From Nitrospina sp. (GTDB lineage Bacteria; Nitrospinota; Nitrospinia; Nitrospinales; Nitrospinaceae), in NCBI GenBank assembly GCA_020430445.1, contig JAGQJZ010000001.1, positions 1 to 64,000 on the forward strand: 64,000 bases of DNA. Reading direction: 5' to 3'. The position numbers and the translations under genes are program-made. Under the pieces are notes generated by a model, which was not told where the DNA came from, did no database searches, and saw only the letters and a list, made by a program, of their open reading frames with translations. This document shows positions 44,609 to 53,647 of the stretch, piece by piece (position 1 is the stretch's first letter; every line of letters begins with the position of its first letter).

Positions 44609-45379
44609 TCAGTTGTAAATAGCGAAGCTGATCGCGCCCCCCAGTTCACCCAGCTTGCCCCCTTCCTTCTTTCCACCCGTGATGTCCCGTTCGCCCCGGG
44701 GTTCGCCGTGGCACCCCAGACAGGTCTTGTTGTAATACTCCGGAATCATCAACCGAAACGCGGCGCGTCCGCGGTGGCGCGCTTCTTCCATGAAAGGCTT
44801 GTCTTTGATGTACTCCGCGTTTTTGAAGGAATTCTCAATGACATTGTGCTCCCATTTATCCGGCCGGTTGGAACGGTTGCGAATGTACCGCCGGGGAGCG
44901 GTGAGCTTGATATAGGCGCGCCGCTTCATCAGACGGTTGAAGCTGTCCGCCACAAGACGGGCGAAAACAGCGGGTAGAAATCCTTTGAATCCGCGCCCGC
45001 GTTCATTGATCAAAGGCTGGGCGTTGGTCATGACCTCCCGGATGGCGTTGAGCATCGCCAACTGCCCCAGGCCTTTCAACGTGGTCCCCGCCTCCAGGCG
45101 GAATTCCTTTCCCGACACGGTTTTGTAATTGACCTTGGCCTCTTCGATCACTTTCTCAGGACTCAGGCCCTTGTCGCTTTCGTTGGGATCGTTGATGTGC
45201 TTCTGGTGTTTCGAGATGACCGCCCGGGCCGAGCGGAAAAGGCGGGTGATTTCGAGGGCCACTTCACGATTTTCTTCAAAAGTGAGCGCCCCGGCAGGCG
45301 GCACAATCCCCGGCAGCGACATGCCCGCCAGAACCGTACCGGCAAAAATGAAAAGGGTAACGATTTTCCGGCAAACCAT
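44609..45379 (-). CDS. DUF3365/Tll0287-like periplasmic haem-domain protein
   Basis: The 256-aa protein has a signal peptide (residues 1 to about 32), a helical sensor-type domain, and a single haem c motif CLGCH (Cys220, Cys223, His224) in the ending KTCLGCHGEPRG...LGGAISFAIYN typical of DUF3365/Tll0287-like proteins, which fold like PAS sensors. AAGGAGG precedes the ATG. It stands alone and converges with the T6SS genes. A redox or gas-sensing or electron-transfer role is possible. Confidence 0.85.
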   Translation of the reverse strand: MVCRKIVTLFIFAGTVLAGMSLPGIVPPAGALTFEENREVALEITRLFRSARAVISKHQKHINDPNESDKGLSPEKVIEEAKVNYKTVSGKEFRLEAGTTLKGLGQLAMLNAIREVMTNAQPLINERGRGFKGFLPAVFARLVADSFNRLMKRRAYIKLTAPRRYIRNRSNRPDKWEHNVIENSFKNAEYIKDKPFMEEARHRGRAAFRLMIPEYYNKTCLGCHGEPRGERDITGGKKEGGKLGELGGAISFAIYN

Positions 45380-45591
45380 ACGCCCCTCCTTATCGCCTTA
45401 GGAGGCGGCGGTCAAATTCCGGGACCGTCGCCGATTCTCATTGAGTGAAGGTAAATCCCAGATAGCGGTTATAGACCTTCATTATAAAATATTTTAAAGA
45501 TGGACACCTCTAAAAACGAAATAGCATGCCCGAACTTTTGAGACATCCCCGGCAAACAGGAGCGACAACCAGGTGCTTTCCTCCCGCAGGC

Positions 45592-47073
45592 TCAGGACGA
45601 GGGGCGGGCCCTCTGCCGGGCCCATTCCCGGAGATCGGCAATACGTTCCTGCGCCGTTACGGCCAGAGGAACCGTTTCCTTCACCGCCTTTATGATGTCC
45701 TCGGTGGTGAATTCCCGGTTTTCAGCAAACGCCATGTACATGGCGGAAACCACCGCCTCCTGGATTTCCGCGCCACTGAACTGTTCCGCCGCATCCGCTA
45801 GGGCGTTCAGGTCGTACTGTTCGGGCTTTCTTTTTTTCAACGCAATGTGAATGCGGAAAATTTCCATCCGCTCCCCGTGCTGCGGCAAGTCGACAAAAAA
45901 GATTTCGTCGAACCGGCCCTTGCGCAACAGTTCCGGCGGCAACGCCTCGATATTGTTCGCGGTGGCGATCACGAAAACAGGTTTTGTTTTTTCCTGCATC
46001 CAAGTGAGGAAGGTGCCGAACACCCGTGCCGTCACCCCCGAATCCCCCTGACCGGAACCCTGGGTGCCGGAAAACCCCTTTTCGATTTCGTCCAGCCAGA
46101 GACAGGTCGGGCTCATCGCCTCCGCCTGCGCCAGGGCCTTGCGCATGTTGTCCTCGGAATGACCGATGAAAGAATCGAAGATCTTGCCGACATCCATGCG
46201 CAAAAGCGGCAGGTTCCATTCGGTGGCGATGGCCTTGGCGGCGAGGCTTTTACCGCAACCCTGCACCCCCACCATCAACACGCCCTTCGGTTCCGGCAGG
46301 CCGTATTGCCGCGCCTTGTTGCTGAACGCCCGCGCCCGCTGGCGCAGCCAGTGTTTTAATTTCTCCAACCCGCCGACGACGCCCATCTGCGTGGACAGGC
46401 CGATAAAATCCAGGATACCGGACTTGCGGATCAACTGTTTCTTTTCCTCGATGATCAGCGGCAGGTCTTCTTCGCTGAAATTCCGGTTGTTGATGAGCGC
46501 CTTGGCGTAGACGTTTTCCGCTTCGTTGCGCGTGAGCCCGGTGGTGGCCTGCACCACTTTCTCGTTCAGTTCCGCCGAGAGGTCAACATTCACCTTGTCC
46601 GAGTTACGGTAAGGCTCCAGCAGGTTTTTCAGCACCTGTCCCAGTTCCCTCGTGTCCGGCAGGGGAAGATCAAAAACCGTCACGTCCTTTTCCAGCTCCG
46701 GAGGAATCTTGAGCACGGGAGAGACGAGAATCACCGTCTTGTAACTGCGTTTGAGCTGCGAGACCAGGTCGCGCAGGTGCCGCACCACATCGTGGTCTTC
46801 CAGAAACGGATGGAAATCGCGCAGGATATAAATCGCCTTTTTGCCGGACTTGCCGATCGACTTCAAAGCGTCTTCCGGTTTCAGCGGATTGGTCTCATCC
46901 TTCGGCGCCGGTTGGAAACCGCGGGTGCGCGTCCAGAAAATCAACTCCTTGCCCACTCCCTGGCTGATCTCTTCAACAATCCTTTCCGCCCGGTCTTCCT
47001 CCCAGGTGAGCAGGTACAACAGGGGATACCGGGCGCGGATGGACAGTGTGAGGTCCGCCTTGATCTTCTCCAT
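45592..47073 (-). CDS. Ycf46-like AAA family ATPase
   Basis: The 493-aa cytosolic protein has an N-terminal domain ([23 protein letters not shown]) and a single AAA module with Walker A GVQGCGKS (269-276), Walker [11 protein letters not shown], the second-region-of-homology [28 protein letters not shown] with Arg fingers, and an alpha-helical lid. This is the domain order of Ycf46-type ATPases known from cyanobacteria and plastids, whose molecular target is not well defined. It lies about 110 bp after the end of the propeller gene on the same strand. Confidence 0.9.
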   Translation of the reverse strand: MEKIKADLTLSIRARYPLLYLLTWEEDRAERIVEEISQGVGKELIFWTRTRGFQPAPKDETNPLKPEDALKSIGKSGKKAIYILRDFHPFLEDHDVVRHLRDLVSQLKRSYKTVILVSPVLKIPPELEKDVTVFDLPLPDTRELGQVLKNLLEPYRNSDKVNVDLSAELNEKVVQATTGLTRNEAENVYAKALINNRNFSEEDLPLIIEEKKQLIRKSGILDFIGLSTQMGVVGGLEKLKHWLRQRARAFSNKARQYGLPEPKGVLMVGVQGCGKSLAAKAIATEWNLPLLRMDVGKIFDSFIGHSEDNMRKALAQAEAMSPTCLWLDEIEKGFSGTQGSGQGDSGVTARVFGTFLTWMQEKTKPVFVIATANNIEALPPELLRKGRFDEIFFVDLPQHGERMEIFRIHIALKKRKPEQYDLNALADAAEQFSGAEIQEAVVSAMYMAFAENREFTTEDIIKAVKETVPLAVTAQERIADLREWARQRARPSS

Positions 47074-47184
47074 AAAATCATTCCATTAAAAAATTAAGTC
47101 TCAATTCCAAGAACACCGCTAGAAAACAGCCATGAGCCGCGAGTTATCGAAGCAAAGAACGCCGGGTCATCGGGCTTCTCCGAT

Positions 47185-49137
47185 CTAAAACTCCAGCCAG
47201 GCCGCGCGGCCGCTTTCAGTCTCCGGCAAATCCAGCAGGCGGAAGAAGTGCAGCGTCCGTTCGGAAAGAACCGCCAGCCGGTTTCCATGATGGCCCACCG
47301 CCAAAGCCTGAACGCCGTTGGGTAATTCCTGCTGCCAGATGCGCTCGTCCTTCAACAGACGGTAGCACCCCACGGATTTTCCTTCCGGCGCCACTTCCAG
47401 AATTTCGTTGGCCACCATGGCGACCACGGAACGCCGGTGCTTGAGCCGGGCCTCGCCCAGCGGAACCCCATCGTCCTGAAACACCGCCACGCGGCCACTG
47501 GCCGAAAGAAACGCCACGCCCTGATCCAGCGGAATGATCCGTTCCACCGCCTCGCCCAGCGCGTGCGTCCAGCGTGTGTGCCCCTGGTAGTCGATACCGT
47601 AGCAGGTCCCGGCCTCGTCTCCGGCGTAAATCGATCCCTGATTGAGGCGCAGCCGCGCCACATTGTGTTGGAGAAAAATCTTTCCGGGCCGCAAGCTCTG
47701 CAGGTTGAGCGTGTACAGGGTTTTTCCCATCCCCTGGAAAACCGCGACCTTCTTCTCCATGTTGAGCCGGATCTTGCTGATCTCCCGGTCCAGTTTGCGT
47801 TTCCACATCAGGTTGCCGGAACCATTGTACAGTGAAAATCCGCCGTTTTTATGCAAAACCAGAAAGCGGTTTCCCGCCGGATCGAACCCGACCTCACGCA
47901 CTCCCTCCGGGTAAAAAGTGAGGTGGTTTTCCTCACCGGTGAGTGGGTGGGCGCAGTAGACCTCGTCGCCGTTACCGAGAAGCACCGTGTCGCCGGAGTC
48001 GGATATCCAGCCGTCCTCCCGCCGCACCATGAATGATTTTTCCCAGATCCGGTTGGCCTCCGCGTCATACAGGTAGAAATTCTTGTGAATCCCGAACAGG
48101 ATGAAACGTCCGTCCGCCGAAAGTTTCAGAATGCCGGTCCAGTTGCCTTCAAAGTGCGGTGCCGGCCTGGCCCAGATCTGACGCGGCTTTAAAACATCCT
48201 GCGGGGTGCGGATTTCGAGAAATTCGGTGCGTTCGCGCGAACTGTCGGTGAACTCGAAACAGGTCAGATTGCCGTTTTCCTCGAGCACCACCGCACGGTC
48301 GCCTTCGCGATCCAGCTTGCAGAAATACACTTTCGAAGCCATCTGCTTCTGCCAGACGATCGTGGCCTGACGGTCCACCAGATAGATTTTCCCCAGGGCA
48401 TCCGCCAGCAGCATCCAGCAACCGTCGCCACTGACGGAGACCCGCGACGCCATCGCATCCAGATCGACGTGGAGGAGTTCGCGGTGCTTGATGTCGTAAA
48501 CGTACACGCCCTTCTCAAAACAGGACACCGCCACGCGCTCCCCGTTTTCACTGGCGGAAACCTCCGACGGGTTTTCGCGGGACAGGTCGATGGCGACGGG
48601 ATGGTTGACGCTCCAGAACTCTTTCCCATCGCCGCTGTAAACCCCCAGCGTCACCTGGTTGTGCACCACAAAATAAAGGTCGTCCCGGCTCAGGGCGCGG
48701 ACCACGCGCCAGGGTTTGGGGATGTCGAGTTCGCAAATCGACTTGCCCTTGTAATCGAGCTTGCGCGGCGGCGCGCGCCAGCCCCACACCACCACCGCGT
48801 TCGACTTGAGTTCGAACGAAGTCCAGTACTGATCGAAATTGACCTTCTTCAGCACGTTGCCCTTGAGGTCGAGGTACACGAGGCGGCTGTGCTCGTCCAG
48901 GGTGATGACGCGCTTTTTGAGATCGGCCACGCGCACATGGTGGACGGGAACATCGATACCGGCGGTCCAGGCCTCCGCCCCCTGGTTGTCCACCATCTGC
49001 ACCGTGCCGTCCTCGTAACCCAGCGCCGTCCAGTGGTGAACCGGAGAAAAGTCGAGGCAGGTCAGGGGACCGTCCACCCAACGGGTCCACAACTGGATGC
49101 CGATGCGGGGTTCTTCAAATTTTATGGAACGGCTCAC
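47185..49137 (-). CDS. Beta-propeller-like (WD40/PQQ-like) protein of unknown function
   Basis: The 650-aa protein consists of repeated four-strand units with WD40/PQQ-like wording: LTCLDFSPVHHWTALGYEDGTVQMVD, RLVYLDLKGNVLKKV, VYDIKHRELLHV, FYLYDAEANRIWEKSF and FSLYNGSGNLMWKRK. Two seven-bladed propellers would fit the length. There is no signal peptide, so it should be cytosolic. The start is GTG. It is transcribed in the same direction as the Ycf46-like ATPase gene downstream, and a functional pair is possible but unproven. Confidence 0.82.
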   Translation of the reverse strand: MSRSIKFEEPRIGIQLWTRWVDGPLTCLDFSPVHHWTALGYEDGTVQMVDNQGAEAWTAGIDVPVHHVRVADLKKRVITLDEHSRLVYLDLKGNVLKKVNFDQYWTSFELKSNAVVVWGWRAPPRKLDYKGKSICELDIPKPWRVVRALSRDDLYFVVHNQVTLGVYSGDGKEFWSVNHPVAIDLSRENPSEVSASENGERVAVSCFEKGVYVYDIKHRELLHVDLDAMASRVSVSGDGCWMLLADALGKIYLVDRQATIVWQKQMASKVYFCKLDREGDRAVVLEENGNLTCFEFTDSSRERTEFLEIRTPQDVLKPRQIWARPAPHFEGNWTGILKLSADGRFILFGIHKNFYLYDAEANRIWEKSFMVRREDGWISDSGDTVLLGNGDEVYCAHPLTGEENHLTFYPEGVREVGFDPAGNRFLVLHKNGGFSLYNGSGNLMWKRKLDREISKIRLNMEKKVAVFQGMGKTLYTLNLQSLRPGKIFLQHNVARLRLNQGSIYAGDEAGTCYGIDYQGHTRWTHALGEAVERIIPLDQGVAFLSASGRVAVFQDDGVPLGEARLKHRRSVVAMVANEILEVAPEGKSVGCYRLLKDERIWQQELPNGVQALAVGHHGNRLAVLSERTLHFFRLLDLPETESGRAAWLEF

Positions 49138-49294
49138 TCAATCCACTCTCTCGTGCGGGAGTTTTCGAAATCTTCACCCGGGCAACTCGCAGGTCCTGAA
49201 AAACCAGGGCCCGCTCACGGCCAAAATCAATTATTTGAAATGCCCTTCAAATCGTACCAGAATTTGCTCCCGTTCAACGAAGCCCATGCGGCTT

Positions 49295-51085
49295 TCAACG
49301 CAGGCCGCTGGCAAACCGGCCCGCCGCCTGCCCCGGATGCGAGGCCGAATCCGCCGCATCGCCGATAAATTCCAACGCGAATCCGGTGTTGCCGGATTCG
49401 AACACCACCGCTCCCCAATAAGACAGCAGGGTGACATCCGGGAACCCTCCGCCCGGCACCCGGAATTTTGGAGTTGAAGCGACCGGATCGATCCGGAGGA
49501 ACCCCGACCCGGATGCCGAATAGCCGGTGATGAAATGCGCCGTCGGCAGGTTGCCGCCGTTGAGGCTGGCGTGGCCGGAAGGCACGATGAACAGGCGCGA
49601 GGTGATGCCGGGAGTCAGGGTGAATTCCGCCACCGGACCGAACACTCCGCCACCATCGAGGAACGCCTTCACCGAAACCCCTATCGCCTCCGCCATGCCG
49701 GAAAGGGAGGGATGCGTCAGTCCTATGAAAGTGTAATGCTGGTCGCCCGCCTGCCAGTAGGGCGTCACCACGCTTGCCGCGTTATCGAAATCTCCGGCGA
49801 TGGGCACCACATGCTCCCGGAAAGCGGCAACGGTGGCGGCGGTCTGGTTGAGGGTCTTGCGGTTGTCGGCGGCGTCGGCCTGACCCTCGGCGATGCCTGT
49901 GGGATTGCCGCTGAACAGCACATCCGGGTTCGACCAGTAGGCGATCCGCGGGCAGGAACCGCAATTACCGGAAGTGGTCGCCATGATGGTGCGGAAGTTG
50001 TTTGCGGTGTCCTCGTACCCATGGTTGAACGTGAACGGGCCGTCGGTGTTGTCCACTTCCCTCTGGTGCCGGGCCCCCATGTTGTGCCCGATCTCGTGGC
50101 CGAAGGTCATGTTGCCCGTGGCGCAACCGCGCCGGGTCACCGACATGGCGCTCGAAGCGAACGCGCTGGTGACCGTGCTCATGAAATACCCCAGACCGCA
50201 CAGACTGTTATCGCCTTCCACCAGCATGACCACGAGGTCTGCGCCATACTGTTCACGCAGGCTGAGGGCATTGGGCACGTTGCCGTCCCGCAAGTCGGCA
50301 AGGGCCTGGCTGTAGCTGAAGCCGGATTCACTGTAGGCGACCTCCTCCGCGTGAACCACGCGGATGCGGGGATCGATACCGCTGTTGGCGTAGGCGGTGT
50401 TCGTTTCCGTCTCCGCCAGGTCGACCAGGACTTCGATCGCGGCAACCGAGCCCGCCGCCTCCCGCGCGGTGGACGTGTACACCACCAGCACGTCGATCAG
50501 CGAACCGTCGTCGACCAGAGTATCGCCCTCCGCCGGGGAACTTCCCGCAACCGGCAACGCCACCGGTTCGCCCGCATCGGGAAAGGCCGATGGGTCGAGG
50601 TCGAACACGCCGTGGCCACCGCCGGGCAGGGGCCTTATCTGGCAAAGCAAACCGCCGGCGGTCACCGTTGCCATCACCTGTCCCTCATGGACGGCGATCA
50701 TGACCTGACTTGCCGGGTGCCCGGCCAGCGTGCCCACCAGGGAGAATCCACCGGAAAGATGGCGTTCGATGCGGATCACCCGGGCGGTGTAGGTTTCATT
50801 GGGAAACAGGTTCAGGACCAGTTCACTTCCCGGGGAAACAGGCGCACCATTGGCCTGCGTCAGTTGGGAAAGATCGACCTCCACCCGGCGCGAACGCAAA
50901 ACCGTGCCCGCCGGGTCGCCCGCGACCACCTCTTCCTGAGGAATTTCACTGAAAAGGGGCGCCCCGTATGCCGGAGACACGGCCCCCCATGTCAAAAGGA
51001 AAAAAACCGCAACGCGGATTCCTGCATCCAAACAACAGGATCCCGGAAACGAACGGGAAATCCATCTCCGGCTTCTAGTCTGCAC
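49295..51085 (-). CDS. Secreted reprolysin-like (M12B-type) zinc metalloprotease
   Basis: The 596-aa protein has a signal peptide (through about residue 42, AYGAPL), a pro-region, and a metzincin catalytic domain with HEIGHNMGARH at residues 330-340 binding zinc, a Met-turn region (RTIMAT), and Cys pairs nearby (NCGSC). A C-terminal beta-rich part of about 150 residues follows. The start is a GTG with GGAGGT upstream. Export past the outer membrane is not evident from the sequence; a T6SS route is unlikely because of the Sec signal. Confidence 0.88.
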   Translation of the reverse strand: MQTRSRRWISRSFPGSCCLDAGIRVAVFFLLTWGAVSPAYGAPLFSEIPQEEVVAGDPAGTVLRSRRVEVDLSQLTQANGAPVSPGSELVLNLFPNETYTARVIRIERHLSGGFSLVGTLAGHPASQVMIAVHEGQVMATVTAGGLLCQIRPLPGGGHGVFDLDPSAFPDAGEPVALPVAGSSPAEGDTLVDDGSLIDVLVVYTSTAREAAGSVAAIEVLVDLAETETNTAYANSGIDPRIRVVHAEEVAYSESGFSYSQALADLRDGNVPNALSLREQYGADLVVMLVEGDNSLCGLGYFMSTVTSAFASSAMSVTRRGCATGNMTFGHEIGHNMGARHQREVDNTDGPFTFNHGYEDTANNFRTIMATTSGNCGSCPRIAYWSNPDVLFSGNPTGIAEGQADAADNRKTLNQTAATVAAFREHVVPIAGDFDNAASVVTPYWQAGDQHYTFIGLTHPSLSGMAEAIGVSVKAFLDGGGVFGPVAEFTLTPGITSRLFIVPSGHASLNGGNLPTAHFITGYSASGSGFLRIDPVASTPKFRVPGGGFPDVTLLSYWGAVVFESGNTGFALEFIGDAADSASHPGQAAGRFASGLR

Positions 51086-51268
51086 AACCTGACCTCCACT
51101 TCCTGATTTTCGGGAAGAGCGTTCATGCCTGCTGGCGGGTCGTGCTCAAGGAGATGGGGGCCCCTGTCCCACCGGCGATGTTGTTTTTTGTCCGAATAAT
51201 TCCAAGGTAAGAGCACTTCCCGTGCGTGTCAACCCATAACCCCGCATCCGATCAGGAGATTCAGATTC

Positions 51269-51499
51269 ATGGCAGACCCCCGATACATCCTTCAGTTCAA
51301 AGCGGCCACCGGTTTCAGCGTGGTTCTGGAATACGGCAGCGAGGAGAAACTGCAGGCCGACGAAAAAAGAATCCGCGAGGCGGGACTGGAGGTGGAACGT
51401 ATCCACGACTATCATTTTAACTTCAGCAATGCGGACCTGTTCATGGACATGCGCAGTCCGGAGTGCGTCGAACAGTTCGATCTGGACGACTGGATTTGA
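51269..51499 (+). CDS. Small conserved-looking protein of unknown function
   Basis: The 76-aa acidic protein (YILQFKAATGFSVVLEYGSEEKLQADEKRIREAG...FDLDDWI) has a likely alpha/beta fold and no signal peptide or Cys-rich motif. AGGAG lies 9 bp before the ATG, and the codon pattern fits neighbouring genes, which support it as real. I do not recognise a family. Confidence 0.65.
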   Translation: MADPRYILQFKAATGFSVVLEYGSEEKLQADEKRIREAGLEVERIHDYHFNFSNADLFMDMRSPECVEQFDLDDWI

Positions 51500-51541
51500 A
51501 ACTTCCATCGTAACCGGGCCCCGGCGGGATGGAACGCCTGT

Positions 51542-52057
51542 TCAACCGTCGAACCGGACCTGCCCCACCTGATACCCGATCAACTCCGCCACTTTTTCCA
51601 GGTCAAACGGCCAGGCGTATTTGAGGTCCACCGCGGGGAAACGTTTTTGCAGACGTGAAACCTCTTCCGGGATTTCCCCATCGGCATGCGATCCGCCCGG
51701 GGTCACCATGGTGGTGACCAGCGCGATCTGTCCGGCACCTTCGCCCACCAGTTGCTCCACCGCCTGTTCGATGGAAGGCGTGCAAAACTCGTTATAAGCG
51801 ATGACAAGCCTGCGCCCGCCCAGCAAGGGGGCAAGACGTTTTGCGAGCTCCAGCAGGCCCATCCGGTAGGGATCGTTTTCAGGAGTCCTCGGCCATTCCC
51901 GGATGCGGCGGTCGGCTTCCCGCTCTTGCGGCGTCGGCCCGCCGCCTTTGGCCCGGCGCTCCGCTTCCAGTTTTTTGAGTTCCGTCACCCACTGGCGCGG
52001 CATGTCTTTCGGCACACCGCCATGGCCAATGAGGATGACCGCGCCTTGAGCGCTCAT
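51542..52057 (-). CDS. CbiX/SirB-like chelatase family protein
   Basis: The 171-aa protein has the single-domain CbiX pattern: AVILIGHGGVPKDMP with the first metal-ligand His, LVIAYNEFCTPSIEQAVEQLV, and LVTTMVTPGGSHADGEIPEEV with the second His. Family members insert Co or Fe into sirohydrochlorin for cobalamin or sirohaem. An inserted charged helix (LEAERRAKGGGPTPQEREADRR) is unusual and may change the substrate. GGAAGGA precedes the ATG. No other cobalamin gene is near. Confidence 0.8.
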   Translation of the reverse strand: MSAQGAVILIGHGGVPKDMPRQWVTELKKLEAERRAKGGGPTPQEREADRRIREWPRTPENDPYRMGLLELAKRLAPLLGGRRLVIAYNEFCTPSIEQAVEQLVGEGAGQIALVTTMVTPGGSHADGEIPEEVSRLQKRFPAVDLKYAWPFDLEKVAELIGYQVGQVRFDG

Positions 52058-52131
52058 CGCAAGGTCCTTCCAAGAATTTCCATGCTAGAATACACGGGAG
52101 TTGATTTCATCCTTTTCCGGGAGGAGTTCCC

Positions 52132-52521
52132 ATGGCTTACCTGGTTTGCGACGGCGCCACCATATCCTGCTCCGGTGAAGTTTCCCAGGGCACCTGCAGT
52201 CTCACCGTGTTGAATTCCATGATCACCTCCGACGACAACGCCCAGGCCACGATCATGGATTACGTGCCTTATATGAACGTCGCGTCCTTCGGTTCCTGCA
52301 ACCTGAGTTCCAACCCGATGGTGGCTGCGGCCACGGCGGCCAAGCTCGGGGTTCACACACCGGTGACCTGCGTGCCGATGACGCTTTCGCCCTGGCTGGT
52401 GGGGAGTCCCACCGTGATGGTCAACAACCTGCCGGCGCTGACGGACGATTCCACCCTCATCTGCACCTGGGGCGGCACCATCAGTGTGGACGATGCCGGG
52501 CAATCCGTCGTCGAAACCTGA
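52132..52521 (+). CDS. DUF4280 PAAR-like protein, candidate T6SS spike tip
   Basis: The 129-aa protein matches the DUF4280 PAAR-like family: MAYLVCDGATISCSGE, NIMDYVPYMN-like ATIMDYVPYMNVASFGSC, SNPMVAAATAAKLGV, TPVTCVPMTLSPWLVGSPTVMVNNLPALTDDSTLICTWGG. These small Cys/His-containing cones cap VgrG-like spikes in contractile systems. It is the only PAAR-type gene seen and lies 9.7 kb past vgrG. GGAGGAG precedes the ATG. No toxin domain is fused. Confidence 0.85.
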   Translation: MAYLVCDGATISCSGEVSQGTCSLTVLNSMITSDDNAQATIMDYVPYMNVASFGSCNLSSNPMVAAATAAKLGVHTPVTCVPMTLSPWLVGSPTVMVNNLPALTDDSTLICTWGGTISVDDAGQSVVET

Positions 52522-52532
52522 CGCCTCGCGGT

Positions 52533-52994
52533 TCAACCTGCGCGGGTGACGGTGGATTTTCCGTCCTCACTCCAGGCCACCCGGATATACTCCGGGAATT
52601 GCGTCTCCCGGTCGAAATTCGCATCCAGAACCTGATCACAGGTGAGATTCAAAACACCTGAAAGATCGGCACCGTTGAGCCAGGCCCCCTCCATTTCCGC
52701 TTCATTGAAATCAGCCCCGCGCAGATTGGCTTCGGCAAAAACCGCATTGGACAGGTCGGCTTCGGAGAGGTTCGCATTTTCGAGGTTCGCCCGGATCAGG
52801 TAGGTCGAACTCAAATCCGCCCCCACCAGATTTGCATTGGAGAAATCCGCTTCCATGAGTTTCAGGTTGCTCATGTCTTCTCCCGCAAGTTGCTCTTTCC
52901 GGCCTTCCAGATCCTGGCGGGCTTCAATCCACTGCGCCAGCATTCGGTTCGCCTCTTCACTTAAACTGTTATTGTGTATAGCTTTATTGTTCAT
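52533..52994 (-). CDS. Pentapeptide-repeat protein
   Basis: The 153-aa protein has about 14 pentapeptide repeats of the A(D/N)LxX type (residues about 48-118: ADFSNANLVGADLSS, LENANLSEADLSNAVF) that form a right-handed quadrilateral beta-helix. A helical N-terminus precedes them. The start could be Met18 instead (52943), which has GAGG before it. Convergent with the DUF4280 gene, 12 bp apart. Function unknown. Confidence 0.85.
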   Translation of the reverse strand: MNNKAIHNNSLSEEANRMLAQWIEARQDLEGRKEQLAGEDMSNLKLMEADFSNANLVGADLSSTYLIRANLENANLSEADLSNAVFAEANLRGADFNEAEMEGAWLNGADLSGVLNLTCDQVLDANFDRETQFPEYIRVAWSEDGKSTVTRAG

Positions 52995-53211
52995 CTCGGG
53001 ATCAATCCAGTCTGGAAAAAGTGGGTTAATTAAGATAGACTCCAGCAGATACCTGAGCGCTTTTAAGCCCCGGTTTTTCGTTATTGTAGCATCCTCGCGT
53101 TAAGAGGAAAAACCGCTTCCTCGAACTTTCCTTTATCAGGAACCCGCATGCAATAAACGAAAGTTTTCTACACTCTCAAACCGCCCCGGTTGTCCCTTCC
53201 TGGAGGATTTC

Positions 53212-53634
53212 ATGATTTCAAACCCCGTCGCCCAAGAGTTGATCAAAAACCTGCCGCCTTTGAAGCATTTCGCACCCGGCTCTATTTATCTCACCCGCTG
53301 CCCTTTTCACACCGGAGAGACGCCGTCTCTTGTGATCGACTTTGAACGGGACGCCGCAGTCTGCCTGCAGTGTGGTTTTGGCGGAACGACAACTCAGTTG
53401 TACGCTGAACTGGGAGAAAAACAAAACAGGCAGGCGTCCCCATTGAGGAAAAGAAACAGCGGCTCACAAAACCTTTCCATTCCCTGGGACAATTACGGAC
53501 ATCTGGTGACCGAGGAAGTCAGCCAGGCCATTCACGGCCACTTGTTTTCCTCAAAGGTGAAGGAACTCAATTCCGCCGTCGAACAACTGGCGCAACTCGT
53601 CTCGCGCATGAAACTCTGGATCGACTCCAAGTAA
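53212..53634 (+). CDS. Stand-alone CHC2-type zinc-finger protein
   Basis: The 140-aa protein has a DnaG-primase-like CHC2 zinc site: Cys30-Pro-Phe-His33, then Cys51-x2-Cys54 in VCLQCGFGG, preceded by PLKHFAPGSIYLTRC. The TOPRIM polymerase part of primase is absent. The second half is a polar linker and an amphipathic helix (SSKVKELNSAVEQLAQLVSRMKLWID). GGAGG precedes the ATG. DNA binding is likely from the family, but the role is unknown; a remnant of a mobile-element primase is one option. Confidence 0.8.
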   Translation: MISNPVAQELIKNLPPLKHFAPGSIYLTRCPFHTGETPSLVIDFERDAAVCLQCGFGGTTTQLYAELGEKQNRQASPLRKRNSGSQNLSIPWDNYGHLVTEEVSQAIHGHLFSSKVKELNSAVEQLAQLVSRMKLWIDSK

Positions 53635-53647
53635 AAACCGCAGCCCT

